A DNA stretch of 64,000 bases from Rhodocyclales bacterium (GCA_016214145.1 JACRPA010000012.1:62001-126000), one strand, 5' to 3'; counted from the first letter of the stretch, positions 43,523-53,910 are shown. Program-made: numbers and translations. Notes: generated by a model from the letters alone, not told the origin.

Positions 43523-45847
43523 CTACCCTCCGGCGATCATCGGGAACACCGTCACGCGGTCGCCGTTCCGCAGCGACACGTTTTTTTCCCCCGACAGCAC
43601 CATTTCGCCGTTGACGGCGACGTTGAGGTTGCGGTCGCCGAGCGCGCCGGCGGCTTCCGGCAGGCGGCGCTGCAGCGTCCGGCGCAGCTCGATGACGTTG
43701 AATACCGGCTCGTCGATGACCATGGCGTGCTCCGGCGCGCCGGGCACGTCGTTGGGCAGTTCGACGCGGACCGCAAAGCCGGTGATGACCTTCGCCAGCT
43801 TCTCGTGCCATTCCACCTGCGGCGCGCCCTCGGCGTTGAGCCCCGTCAGCGCATAGAAGCGCGTCTTCATCTGCTCGAACTGCGCGCGGTCGATCTTCTC
43901 GCCCTTGAACGGGCCGAAAGTGTTCTCCTCCTCGAACCAGCGTTGCGGCAGGGTGTCGTCCTTCCCCCGCAATCCGAGGCGGAAGTTGAGCATGTGCTCG
44001 ATGCCGGTGATGTTGTGGCCGATCTCGTCCATGTCGGCGGCGCTCAGCGCCGTGCCGGTGAGGGTGTTCACCTGCTCGGCGAAATCCGCCGGATCGGGCA
44101 GGGTGGGCGAGTTGAACAGCTTGGTGTCGAAGCGGCACATGCCGACCGAGTCGCCGACGGCGAAGGTGTTTTCGCATTTGCGCACGGCGAACTCCTTGCC
44201 CTCGTAGGAGTTGGGCTTGGCCGACACCGTGCCGCCGTAGAGCGCGGTCTTGAAGGCCGGATCGTCGTTGACGCGGGCGTTGATCTCCAGGGTGACGCGG
44301 TTGCGCAGGTGGTCCATGCCGCGCGTGGCCACCGACAGGCCGAGGGCGAAGGCCTTGAGGATGCGCGCGTCGTGCGGATCGGACTGGAACAGGCCCTTCA
44401 CCGACATGCGGTATTGCGCGGCCTCCGCCGGGTAGTGGCCCTTCTCGATGGCGCGGGACGAATCGGCGATGACATTGCCGAAGCCTTCGCGCTTCGCCGT
44501 CATGAAGAGCAGCTTCTCGATCGCCTCGTAGTTGCCCCAGGCGAGGTCCAGCCCGCCGGTTTCCTTCTGCGTGATGATGCCGCGCTGGTAGAGCTCCATG
44601 GCCCAGGCGAGGGCGCCGCCGGCGCTGGCCGAATCGAGGCCGAGGTCGTTGAGGACGTTGTTCAGGCGCAGCACCTGCTCCGGCTCCTTGATGCCGATGT
44701 TCGGGCCGAATTTGCCGAGGGTGACGTACTCGGGGCCGTCGCCCTTGTCGTAGCGGTCGAACTGTCCGTCGTTGTGGATGCCGTTGTAGGTCTTCTTGCG
44801 CTCGTGTTCGACCTCGGCCTGCGCCTTGTCGTAGCTGGCGTTGCCCTTCAGGCCCTTCAGCGCATGCGCCCCCCAGCCGCCCTTTCCTTCGGGCGTCATG
44901 TCGTTGAGGTTGCGGCAATGCACCGGGCATTTGAAGCAGCCATCCATGCCGGGGCGGTAGACGTCGAAGTTGTCGGCGTCCAGCGATTCGCCCCAGGTGG
45001 TTTCCTGGTTGTTCTTGGTGCCCATTGCGCCGAGTACCCGGCTCGGCTTGTAGAGGAAGGGCGTGCCGACCATCTTCAGGGCGTTCTTGATGACCGAGGT
45101 GCCGGTGATCTTCTTGCCGATGGCCTTGTTCTGCGCCTTGGCGTCGGCCGGCAGGGCGATTTCCGGCGGACGGCCGTGCACCATGATGGCCTTGAGGTTC
45201 AGCGAACCCATCTTGGCGCCGCCGCCGCCGCGCGCCCAGATGGCCTTGATGCCGCCCATGATGCCGGCGCACAGCACGCCGTTCTCGCCGGCGCTGGTGA
45301 TGCGGGCGAGCGCCATGTCCTTGCGCTCCTTGCATTTGAAGTCGTGCTCGACGGCCGCCGCCGTGTCGAGGTTGTTCAGGCCGGCGTAGGGCGTGGCGTC
45401 CTCGAAGCTGACTTCGCCGAGCGCGATGCGCAGCAGGGTCCATTTCGCGGCCTTGCCGTAGAGCACCAGGTGGTCGTAGCCGTGGCGCTTGAGGAAGGAA
45501 GGGAAATAGTCGCCGCCGTTGGCGTCGAGGATGGCGTAGGACTCGGGCGACTTGCTGGTGAAGTTGCCGCGCGTGGCCGAGGGCATCACGCTGGTCAGGA
45601 CGCCGGAACCGAAGATCAGCGGCACCTCCGGGTCGAGCGCGTCCTTTTCCTCCTGCAGCAGGTTGTAGAGCAGCCACATGTTGGCGCCGCGGCCGCCGAG
45701 GAAATGCGTCAGGACGTCGGCCGGCAGGTACTTGCGGCGGGTTTCGCGGCGCGCCAGGTCGACGAACAGCGTGGCGCCCTGCGTCGGGTACTGGGCGGTG
45801 TCGTGCAGCCGGCTGCACAGCCGGTCGACCAGGGTATGAATGCTCAT
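43523..45847 (-). CDS. Tungsten aldehyde:ferredoxin-type oxidoreductase with fused MoaD/ThiS-like tail
   Basis: A 774-residue enzyme of the AOR family. It should oxidise aldehydes to acids using a tungsto-bispterin and one [4Fe-4S] cluster. The cluster cysteines are C-x2-C-x3-C in DGCFKCPVHCRNL (~290-302) plus a distal Cys in DSVGMCRFD. N-terminal GGRGANMWLL is the first cofactor-binding block. Beyond the usual ~690 residues the chain continues with a ubiquitin-like domain (NVIELRRTLQRRLP, LNVAVNGEMV, LRNGDRVTVFPMIAGG), ending in the Gly-Gly typical of MoaD/ThiS sulfur carriers. In Aromatoleum the AorABC enzyme acts on phenylacetaldehyde. The AAGGAGG site fixes the start at 45847. No AorA or AorC gene is adjacent. 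Confidence 0.88.
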   Translation of the reverse strand: MSIHTLVDRLCSRLHDTAQYPTQGATLFVDLARRETRRKYLPADVLTHFLGGRGANMWLLYNLLQEEKDALDPEVPLIFGSGVLTSVMPSATRGNFTSKSPESYAILDANGGDYFPSFLKRHGYDHLVLYGKAAKWTLLRIALGEVSFEDATPYAGLNNLDTAAAVEHDFKCKERKDMALARITSAGENGVLCAGIMGGIKAIWARGGGGAKMGSLNLKAIMVHGRPPEIALPADAKAQNKAIGKKITGTSVIKNALKMVGTPFLYKPSRVLGAMGTKNNQETTWGESLDADNFDVYRPGMDGCFKCPVHCRNLNDMTPEGKGGWGAHALKGLKGNASYDKAQAEVEHERKKTYNGIHNDGQFDRYDKGDGPEYVTLGKFGPNIGIKEPEQVLRLNNVLNDLGLDSASAGGALAWAMELYQRGIITQKETGGLDLAWGNYEAIEKLLFMTAKREGFGNVIADSSRAIEKGHYPAEAAQYRMSVKGLFQSDPHDARILKAFALGLSVATRGMDHLRNRVTLEINARVNDDPAFKTALYGGTVSAKPNSYEGKEFAVRKCENTFAVGDSVGMCRFDTKLFNSPTLPDPADFAEQVNTLTGTALSAADMDEIGHNITGIEHMLNFRLGLRGKDDTLPQRWFEEENTFGPFKGEKIDRAQFEQMKTRFYALTGLNAEGAPQVEWHEKLAKVITGFAVRVELPNDVPGAPEHAMVIDEPVFNVIELRRTLQRRLPEAAGALGDRNLNVAVNGEMVLSGEKNVSLRNGDRVTVFPMIAGG

Positions 45848-45894
45848 GGTTGCCTCCTTGCCGATCAAGCTATCACGCGCTATTTCGCCCGGAC

Positions 45895-45908
45895 TTGATC
45901 CAGGTCAA
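45895..45908. promoter_or_regulatory. FNR-type box between aor and korA
   Basis: TTGATCCAGGTCAA: nine of ten conserved bases of TTGAT-N4-ATCAA. It is centred about 54 bases before the aor start codon and about 113 before korA, so it may serve either divergent gene. Confidence 0.65.
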
Positions 45909-46014
45909 AAAACGGTGGATGACAAATTGTTTATTACCAAATTATAATTCAACCGTGGAGTGGGGTAAAGTCGCATTCGATGGTGGGTCAGTGGCGGGTC
46001 TTGAGGAGGCAGTC

Positions 46015-47898
46015 ATGTCGGTTTCGGCAGGAACAGCAGAAGTCGAGGCGAAAAGGGCCGGGAACGGGCGCGCGCCGCGCCGCCCGGTGGAGGAGCTCGA
46101 CAGCGTCGTCATCCGCTTCGTCGGGGATTCCGGCGACGGCATGCAGCTCACCGGCAACGAGTTTTCCAAGGCCATCGCCAAGGCGGGACACGATTTCGCC
46201 ACCCATCCCGACTATCCCTCGGAAATCCGCGCCCCGACCGGCACGCTGTTCGGCGTCTCCGGCTACCAGATCCAGTTCGCCTCGCGCCAGGTGTTCACCT
46301 CCGGCGACGCGCCGGACGTGCTGGTGGCCATGAACCCGGCGGCGCTGAAGACCAACCTCGCCGACGTCAAGCACGGCGGCATCATCATCGCCAACGGCGG
46401 CGCCTTCACCGACAACAACCTGGCCAAGGCCGGCTACAAGAGCAATCCCCTCGAGGACGGCAGCCTCGGTGGCTATCGCCTCTACCGGATCGACATTTCC
46501 GACCTGACCGCGCATGCCCTGAAGGATGCCGGCCTCTCCAAAAAGGATGTCGGCCGCTGCAAGAACTACTACGCGCTCGGCCTCATGCTCTCCCTCTACA
46601 GCCGTCCCCTCGAACGGGAGGAGGAGGACATCCGCAGGAAGTTCGCCAGGAAGCCGGAGATCGCCGGGGCCAACGTGCTGGCGCTGCGCGCCGGCTATGC
46701 CTACGCCGACGCCACCGAGATGTTCATCACCGCCTACCGCGTGCGCTCGGCCGACATCCGCCCGGGCACCTACCGCAGCCTCACCGGCAACCATGCCGCC
46801 GCGCTCGGTTTCGTCGCCGCTTCCGAGCTCTCCGGCGTGCCGCTCTTCCTCGGCTCCTATCCGATCACGCCGGCCACCGACATCCTGCACGAGCTGTCGG
46901 CGCTGAAGCATTTCAACGTCACCACCTTCCAGGCCGAGGATGAGATTGCCGGCATCTGCTCGGCCATCGGCGCGGCCTACGGCGGCGTCCTCGGCATGAC
47001 CACCACCTCCGGGCCCGGCATGGCGCTGAAGACGGAGGCGCTCGGCCTCGCCGTGATGCTGGAACTGCCGCTGGTGATCGTGAACGTGCAGCGCGGCGGC
47101 CCCTCGACCGGCCTGCCGACCAAGATCGAACAGTCCGACCTGCTGCAGGCCGTCTACGGCCGCAACGGCGAATGCCCGATTCCGGTGATCGCATCGAGTT
47201 CCCCCGCCGACTGCTTCGACTGCGCCATCGAGGCCTTCCGCCTCGCCGTGAAGTACATGACGCCGGTGATCCTGCTGTCCGACGGCGGCATCGGCAATGC
47301 CGCCGAACCGTGGCGCATTCCCGATCCGGCGTCCCTGCCGAAGCTGGAAGTGAAGTTCCGCACCGATGCGGAAGGCTTCCAGGCCTATGCGCGCGACGCC
47401 AACCTGGCGCGCGCCTGGGTGCGCCCCGGCACGCCCGGCATGGAGCACCGCATCGGCGGACTGGAGAAGGATTTCCTCACCGGCAACATCTCGCACGATC
47501 CGGACAACCACCAGCGCATGGTCGAGGTGCGCGCCGCCAAGGTGGCCGGCATTGCCGGGGACATCCCGCCGCTGCGGGTGGAAGGCCCGGAAAAAGGAGA
47601 TCTGCTCATCGTCGGCTGGGGCAGCACCTACGGCTCCATCGTGCAGGCGCGCGAGCAGGCCGCGGCGGAAGGCTACTCCGTCGCCCACGTGCACCTGCGC
47701 CACCTGAATCCCTTCCCGCAGGACCTCGGCGACCTTCTCAAGCGCTACAGGACGGTGCTGGTGCCGGAGATGAACCTCGGCCAGCTCTCCCGCCTGCTGC
47801 GCGAGCGCTACCTGCGCGAGGTGGTGCCGCTCAACAAGGTGCAGGGCAAGCCGTTCAAGGTGTCCGAGATCCACGACCGCATCGTCGAGCTAATGTAG
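46015..47898 (+). CDS. korA: 2-oxoglutarate:ferredoxin oxidoreductase, gamma-alpha fused subunit
   Basis: A 627-residue subunit. The N-terminal gamma domain is ~28-200 (FVGDSGDGMQLTGNEF), followed by the alpha (pyrimidine-binding) domain ~225-600 with GSYPITPATDILHELS and the loop TTTSGPGMALKTEALGLA. In Thauera and Azoarcus the KorAB enzyme regenerates the reduced ferredoxin used by benzoyl-CoA reductase. The order korA-korB-ferredoxin here fits that role, though a TCA-cycle function is also possible. The start at 46015 follows GAGGAGGCA. Its TAG stop belongs to a type A repeat. Confidence 0.88.
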   Translation: MSVSAGTAEVEAKRAGNGRAPRRPVEELDSVVIRFVGDSGDGMQLTGNEFSKAIAKAGHDFATHPDYPSEIRAPTGTLFGVSGYQIQFASRQVFTSGDAPDVLVAMNPAALKTNLADVKHGGIIIANGGAFTDNNLAKAGYKSNPLEDGSLGGYRLYRIDISDLTAHALKDAGLSKKDVGRCKNYYALGLMLSLYSRPLEREEEDIRRKFARKPEIAGANVLALRAGYAYADATEMFITAYRVRSADIRPGTYRSLTGNHAAALGFVAASELSGVPLFLGSYPITPATDILHELSALKHFNVTTFQAEDEIAGICSAIGAAYGGVLGMTTTSGPGMALKTEALGLAVMLELPLVIVNVQRGGPSTGLPTKIEQSDLLQAVYGRNGECPIPVIASSSPADCFDCAIEAFRLAVKYMTPVILLSDGGIGNAAEPWRIPDPASLPKLEVKFRTDAEGFQAYARDANLARAWVRPGTPGMEHRIGGLEKDFLTGNISHDPDNHQRMVEVRAAKVAGIAGDIPPLRVEGPEKGDLLIVGWGSTYGSIVQAREQAAAEGYSVAHVHLRHLNPFPQDLGDLLKRYRTVLVPEMNLGQLSRLLRERYLREVVPLNKVQGKPFKVSEIHDRIVELM

Positions 47899-47962
47899 GT
47901 CGGGCTTCAGCCCGACCACGGCGACCGATCTACCGCAGGCGTCGGGCTGAAGCCCGACCTAC
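47895..47962. repeat. Type A palindromic repeat between korA and korB
   Basis: GTAGGTCGGGCTTCAGCCCG, core, CGGGCTGAAGCCCGACCTAC. It provides the korA stop codon and fills the gap to korB. Confidence 0.85.
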
Positions 47963-47975
47963 GCTGGAGACAAAA

Positions 47976-49275
<1,300 letters not shown>

Positions 49276-49313
49276 TGGGATAATCGCCCGGTTTCCACCG
49301 TGCGAGGTGTTCC

Positions 49314-50459
49314 ATGCTGGTTCCGGCTTCCGTTTCGGATTACCGCCTGCTGGCGCAGCGGCGCCTGCCGCGGCCGTTCTTCGACTACATCGACGGCGGC
49401 GCCTACGGCGAACTGACGCTCAACGCCAACCAGGCCGACCTCGACGCGCTCAAGCTGCACCAGCGCGTCCTGCGCGGCGCCAAGAACATCGACACGTCGA
49501 CGACCGTGCTCGGCCAGAAGCTGGCCCAGCCGGTGATCCTCGCCCCGGTGGGGCTGGCCGGCCTCTATGCCCGCCGCGGCGAGGTGCAGGCGGCGCGCGC
49601 CGCGCGGACCGCCGGCGTGCCGTTCTGCCTCAGCACCGTATCCATCTGCTCCGTCGAGGAAGTCAGCGCCGCCACCACGGCGCCGTTCTGGTTCCAGCTC
49701 TACGTCATCCGCGACCGCGGCTACGCGAAGGAGCTGCTCGCCCGCGCGCAGGCCGCCGGCTGCACCACCCTCGTGTTCACCGTCGACCTGCCGGTGTTCG
49801 CCACGCGCTACCGCGATGTGCGCAACGGCATGACGTCCGCCGTCCCGCTCGCCGGCAGGCTCGCCAAGGCCTGGGACCTCGCGCGCCATGCCGGCTGGCT
49901 GTGGGATGTGCCCCTGCGCGGCAAGCCGCTCACCTTCGGCAACCTCGCCCAGGCGGTGCCCGCGGCGCACAGCCTGGGGGCCATGAAAGGCTGGGTCGAT
50001 GCCCAGTTCGATCCCGGCGTCACCTGGAAGGACCTCGACTGGGTGCGCAGCAACTGGAACGGAGCCATCGTCATCAAGGGCGTGCTGGACGTCGAGGATG
50101 CGCGCTCGGCCGCCGGCGTCGGCGCCAGCGCGGTGGTGGTCTCCAACCACGGCGGCCGCCAGCTCGACGGCGCGCCGTCCTCCATCTCCGTGCTGCCGCG
50201 CATCGCCGAGGCGGTCGGCGGCCGGATGGAAATCCTCATGGACGGCGGCATCCGCAGCGGCCAGGACGTCGCCAAGGCGCTGGCCAGCGGCGCCCGCGCC
50301 GTCATGCTCGGCCGCCCCTGGGCCTACGGCCTGGCGGCGCGCGGCGAGGCGGGCGTGGCCGAGGTGCTGGCCATACTCAGGCGCGAACTGGAAGTGACCA
50401 TGACGCTGCTCGGCGTGGAGCGGGTAAGCGATATCGGCGCCGGCGCCCTGGACCCCTAG
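49314..50459 (+). CDS. lldD: FMN-dependent alpha-hydroxy-acid dehydrogenase, LldD-like
   Basis: A 381-residue flavoprotein of the L-lactate dehydrogenase/mandelate dehydrogenase family. It is close to LldD throughout: SDYRLLAQRRLPRPFFDYIDGGAY, APVGLAGLYARRGEVQAARAA, WFQLYVIRDRGYA, the catalytic His in VSNHGGRQLDGA (~279-290) and the FMN phosphate site near LGRPWAYGLA. Expected reaction: L-lactate to pyruvate at the membrane with quinone as acceptor. Given the phenylglyoxylate genes nearby, (S)-mandelate is an alternative substrate to consider. It lies 38 bases after the ferredoxin gene. Confidence 0.85.
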   Translation: MLVPASVSDYRLLAQRRLPRPFFDYIDGGAYGELTLNANQADLDALKLHQRVLRGAKNIDTSTTVLGQKLAQPVILAPVGLAGLYARRGEVQAARAARTAGVPFCLSTVSICSVEEVSAATTAPFWFQLYVIRDRGYAKELLARAQAAGCTTLVFTVDLPVFATRYRDVRNGMTSAVPLAGRLAKAWDLARHAGWLWDVPLRGKPLTFGNLAQAVPAAHSLGAMKGWVDAQFDPGVTWKDLDWVRSNWNGAIVIKGVLDVEDARSAAGVGASAVVVSNHGGRQLDGAPSSISVLPRIAEAVGGRMEILMDGGIRSGQDVAKALASGARAVMLGRPWAYGLAARGEAGVAEVLAILRRELEVTMTLLGVERVSDIGAGALDP

Positions 50460-50521
50460 GGCAGCATTGCCGGTCTCGTCTATCATTCATCCATCTTGAA
50501 AACCAGTTCGGGGAGTTTTAA

Positions 50522-51097
50522 ATGTATTGCTCCAAGTGCGGCGCAAAAAACAATGACGAAGGGCGGTTCTGCACGGCTTGCGGCGTGCCGCTGGCCGTGG
50601 CGAGCGCCGCCCCCGGGCCGGCGGAGCCGTTTCGCGAGACGCAGCCCATGCCGGCGCCGCATTACGCGGGATTCTGGTACCGGGCCCTTGCGCTGCTGAT
50701 CGATTTCGCCATCAGCACGGTGATGGCCATCGTCATCGCGGTTCCGCTGGGGTTCGCCACCGGCACCTTGCTGTCCGGATCGGCCTCCTACTTCGAAATC
50801 CGCAACCTGGGCGAGGGGATGGGGAACCTGGTCGGCGTCCTCGTCAACTGGCTGTACTTCACCCTGTGCGAGTCGTCCCCCTGGCAGGCGACCCTCGGCA
50901 AGAAGGTGCTCGGCCTCAAGGTGACCGACGTGAACGGCAGCCGGATCGGCTTCGGCCGGGCGAATGCCCGCTATTGGTCGAAGCTGTTTTCGATCTTCAC
51001 GCTGCTCATCGGCTACCTGATGGCGGCCTTCACGCAAAGGAAGCAGGCGCTGCACGACATGATCGCCGGCACGCTGGTGGTCAGGAAAGCCGCCTGA
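50522..51097 (+). CDS. Zinc-ribbon and RDD-domain membrane protein
   Basis: A 191-residue protein. The N-terminal zinc ribbon has C-x2-C...C-x2-C (MYCSKCGAKNNDEGRFCTACG, cysteines at ~3, 6, 18, 21). After a Pro/Ala linker comes an RDD domain (~48-190) with three hydrophobic segments and the family motifs FWYRALALLIDF (RxxAxxxD) and QATLGKKVLGLKV. RDD proteins are small membrane proteins of mostly unknown role, some linked to cation or solute transport. The gene stands alone between lldD and the FNR-box region. Confidence 0.85.
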   Translation: MYCSKCGAKNNDEGRFCTACGVPLAVASAAPGPAEPFRETQPMPAPHYAGFWYRALALLIDFAISTVMAIVIAVPLGFATGTLLSGSASYFEIRNLGEGMGNLVGVLVNWLYFTLCESSPWQATLGKKVLGLKVTDVNGSRIGFGRANARYWSKLFSIFTLLIGYLMAAFTQRKQALHDMIAGTLVVRKAA

Positions 51098-51124
51098 GGT
51101 TTTTCGTCGGGAGGCCGGTCTTTC

Positions 51125-51138
51125 TTGACCAGGATCAA
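51125..51138. promoter_or_regulatory. FNR-type box upstream of the acyl-CoA synthetase-like gene
   Basis: TTGACCAGGATCAA: one mismatch to TTGAT-N4-ATCAA, followed by an AT-rich stretch (51140-51185) with possible -10 sequences and a ~115-base leader to the GTG start. Confidence 0.6.
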
Positions 51139-51287
51139 CCGATACAAAGATATTCAATATTTTATTAAATATGTATCTGATATAGTTGCCCGGTGCCTGG
51201 CGCCCCTGCAGCGCCAGGCAATACGCGGCGGCGAAAACGACGATAACAGCCGCGCCTTTTTCGCGAACCACAAAAGGGGGCGGTACA

Positions 51288-53405
51288 GTGAAGAATCCAC
51301 CAGTTTCCAATCCGGGCATCACGGACGCATCCGTTGAATCCGCCACGGCCGGCTTGTTCCGGCAGGCCGTGTCGTCCGGGCGCGACAAGCTGAACGATGC
51401 CGAACTGCAGGCCCTGCTGGCCGGTCTGGGTATCGCATTCGATGCGAAGTCCGCGTCGGCCGGCGCGGCCGACATCCGCATCAGCCTGAACAGCACGCGC
51501 GAGTTCGGCATGGTCATCAGCGCCGGGCTGGGCGGCCTGGAGGCGGAGCTGGACGAGGGCAACTTCCGCCGTGACCGCGCCTCCGTCTATGCCGCCGCCG
51601 CGCTGACCGACGCGGCGGATTTCCTCGGCCTCTTCAAGCGCACCCTGGCCTGGCAGAAGCTTGCCGCCGTGGCGCGGCGTGCGGGCGCATCCTCGCCCGA
51701 CGCGGCGCTGGAAGCCTGCTTCGCGCGGCTGCTGGCACTGGCGAAAGCCTTCGCGCCGGGCAACTCCGCCGCACCCTTCGTGCTGCAGGCGCTGGAACTG
51801 AATCCTGTTCAGGCGGACGGCGCGCTGACGGTGCGAGGCGCCGAGTGCGCCTTCGGCGCGCCGCTGCCGGGCCGCCTGCCGCGCCCGATCGCCAAGATCG
51901 ACAAGCTGATCCACCCGAAATCCATCGGCATCATCGGCGTTTCGGGCAGCGGCATGAACTTCGGCCGCATCATCCTGCGCAACCTGATGGGCAGCGGCTA
52001 TCCGAAGGAGCAACTGTTCATCCTCAAGCCGGGCGAGGCCGAGATCGACGGCGTCAAATGCGTCGAGGGCCTCAAGTCGCTGCCGGCCAAGCTGGATCTG
52101 CTCATCGTCGCGGTGGCCGCCAGCGCGGTGTACGAGCTGGTCGACGAGATCATCGCGTCCGACGCCGTGGAAGCGGTGATGCTGATCCCGGGCAGCCTGG
52201 GCGAGACGAAGAAGAGCCGCGAGCCGGCCGCCGCGCTGGCGGCGCGCATCAACGCCGCCCACGGCCAGCCGGGCGGCGGGCCGATCTTCCTCGGCGCCAA
52301 CTGCCTCGGCGTGGTGTCGCACCCGGGCGCTTACGATTCCTGGTTCATCCCGCTCGAGCGCCTGCCCAAGCCGAAGAAGAAGCCGCTGCGCAACTCCGTC
52401 ATGCTGAGCCAGAGCGGCGCCTTCATGATCACGCGCCTGTCGCAGAACCCCTGGCTCGACCCGGCCTACATGCTGGCGCTGGGCAACCAGACCGATCTCA
52501 CGCACGGCGACATGCTGAGCTACTTCGCCGCGCTGCCGGGCATCGAGACGCTCGGCATCTACATCGAGGGCTTCAAGGACCTCGACGGCCTGGCGTTCGC
52601 CAAGGCGGTGAGGAAGGCGGTGCTCAACGGCAAGCAGATCGTCGTCTACAAATCCGGCCGCACGGCGCCGGGGCAGGGCGGCGTGATGGGCCACACCGCC
52701 TCCATCGCCGGCGGGCTCACGCTGTTCGAATCGGTGGTGCGCCACGCCGGCGCTATCGTCGCCGAGGACTTCAACGGCTTCGACGACCTGTTCTACATCG
52801 CCGGCGCGCTGCAGGGCAAGAAGGTCGGCGGCCGCCGCATCGGCGCCATCAGCGGCGCCGGCTTCGAGGCCGTCGGCATGGCGGACAACATCGAGTCGGA
52901 CAGCTTCGCCCTGGAGATGGGCGCGCTGGAGGAGGCCACGGTGAAGAAGATCGAGGAGATCCTCGTCGCCAAGAAGCTCGACCAGCTGGTCGAGGTGCGC
53001 AATCCGATCGACATCAATCCCGGCGCCGACGACGAGGCCCACCTGCAGATTTCCGAGGCCTTCCTGCAGGACCCGAACATCGACGCGGTGGTGGTCGGTC
53101 TCGACCCGACCGCGCCCTCGGTGCGCGCGCTGGTGGAGAGCAAGCTGCGCCCCGGCCACGACATCAGCGACCCGAAGAGCACGGTGCACCTGATGCCGCC
53201 CATCGTCGAGCGCAACGACAAGCCGCTCATCGGCATCGTGGACGGCGGCACGCTCTACGACGCCATGGCGGCCGGCCTGATGGACCGCGGCGTATGCGTC
53301 TTCCGCAACTGCGCACGCGGCACGAAGGCGCTGGTGCGCTACGTCGAGGCGCGCCTCAACGCCGATTCACTGCAACGCCGCCGTCCCGGCGGGACTGACT
53401 TTTAA
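51288..53405 (+). CDS. NDP-forming acyl-CoA synthetase-like protein with swapped domain order
   Basis: A 705-residue protein related to ADP-forming acetyl-CoA synthetase. Residues ~60-220 match the second half of the ATP-grasp domain (STREFGMVISAGLGGLEAEL; LELNPVQADGALTV). The CoA-binding Rossmann domain follows (~235-330, HPKSIGIIGVSGSGMNFGRI). Two succinyl-CoA-ligase-like domains complete the chain, with the phospho-His in GGVMGHTASIAGG (~463-475). Usual proteins have CoA-binding first and ATP-grasp last; here the order is reversed, and the N-terminal part of ATP-grasp seems largely missing. Activity is uncertain. The start is a GTG after GGGGGCGG. It precedes a thioesterase and lies behind an FNR-type box. 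Its last codons carry an exact two-part motif. Confidence 0.75.
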   Translation: MKNPPVSNPGITDASVESATAGLFRQAVSSGRDKLNDAELQALLAGLGIAFDAKSASAGAADIRISLNSTREFGMVISAGLGGLEAELDEGNFRRDRASVYAAAALTDAADFLGLFKRTLAWQKLAAVARRAGASSPDAALEACFARLLALAKAFAPGNSAAPFVLQALELNPVQADGALTVRGAECAFGAPLPGRLPRPIAKIDKLIHPKSIGIIGVSGSGMNFGRIILRNLMGSGYPKEQLFILKPGEAEIDGVKCVEGLKSLPAKLDLLIVAVAASAVYELVDEIIASDAVEAVMLIPGSLGETKKSREPAAALAARINAAHGQPGGGPIFLGANCLGVVSHPGAYDSWFIPLERLPKPKKKPLRNSVMLSQSGAFMITRLSQNPWLDPAYMLALGNQTDLTHGDMLSYFAALPGIETLGIYIEGFKDLDGLAFAKAVRKAVLNGKQIVVYKSGRTAPGQGGVMGHTASIAGGLTLFESVVRHAGAIVAEDFNGFDDLFYIAGALQGKKVGGRRIGAISGAGFEAVGMADNIESDSFALEMGALEEATVKKIEEILVAKKLDQLVEVRNPIDINPGADDEAHLQISEAFLQDPNIDAVVVGLDPTAPSVRALVESKLRPGHDISDPKSTVHLMPPIVERNDKPLIGIVDGGTLYDAMAAGLMDRGVCVFRNCARGTKALVRYVEARLNADSLQRRRPGGTDF
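53379..53402 (-). repeat. Dispersed two-part motif, copy 9
   Basis: Exact AAAGTCAGT-N9-ACGGCG on the minus strand. It forms the last codons of the synthetase-like gene; the middle is a perfect inverted repeat GTCCC-GCC-GGGAC. Confidence 0.8.
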
Positions 53406-53413
53406 CCGAGGGA

Positions 53414-53827
53414 ATGAAAATGAGCGACACGCTGAAGCCCGGACTCACCGCCACCTGCCGCATTGACGTCGACCAGGCCCGCACCATCGGCTTCATGGGC
53501 GACGAATGCCGCGTCTATTCGACGCCGAGCCTGCTCTACGACATCGAGGTGGCCTGCCGCAACCTGCTGCTCGCGCACATCGAGCCGGGCAAGGATTCCG
53601 TCGGCACGCGCGTCGAACTCGACCATGTCGGCGCGACGCTGCTGGGCATGTGGGTGGAGATCACGGTGACGCTGAAGGAAGTCAACGGCCCGGCCGTCAC
53701 GTTCGATTTCACGGCCCGCGATGCGCTCGAGGAAGTGGCGCGCGGCAAGCACAGCCGCTTCATCGTCGGCACCGAGAAGACCGCGCAGCGGCTGAAGGCC
53801 AAGCTGGCCAAGGCGACCGGCGGTTAA
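53414..53827 (+). CDS. Hotdog-fold thioesterase, fluoroacetyl-CoA thioesterase-like
   Basis: A 137-residue hotdog protein like FlK-type and related acyl-CoA thioesterases. Key positions: STPSLLYDIEVACRNLL (~33-49), the E...H...T arrangement in GTRVELDHVGATLLGM (~62-77) with catalytic-type His, and ARGKHSRFIV (~107-116). It begins 8 bases after the synthetase-like gene with GAGGG upstream. A housekeeping role, freeing CoA from dead-end aryl- or acyl-CoA during anaerobic aromatic degradation, is plausible but not shown. Confidence 0.8.
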   Translation: MKMSDTLKPGLTATCRIDVDQARTIGFMGDECRVYSTPSLLYDIEVACRNLLLAHIEPGKDSVGTRVELDHVGATLLGMWVEITVTLKEVNGPAVTFDFTARDALEEVARGKHSRFIVGTEKTAQRLKAKLAKATGG

Positions 53828-53834
53828 GAACTTG

Positions 53835-53906
53835 CCGTCATCCCCGCGAAGGCGGGGATCCATGGGCATTGCGCCGTAGTGGATTCCCGCTTGCGCGGGA
53901 ATGACG
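53835..53906. repeat. Type B palindromic repeat between convergent genes
   Basis: CCGTCATCCCCGCGAAGGCG, core, CCCGCTTGCGCGGGAATGACG. It lies between the thioesterase gene and convergent padJ. Confidence 0.8.
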
Positions 53907-53910
53907 AGAG

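Noticed and set aside
49314-50459. A mandelate dehydrogenase (mdlB) feeding phenylglyoxylate
   Set aside because: The sequence is closer in all blocks that I can compare to LldD of E. coli; mandelate is kept only as an alternative substrate.
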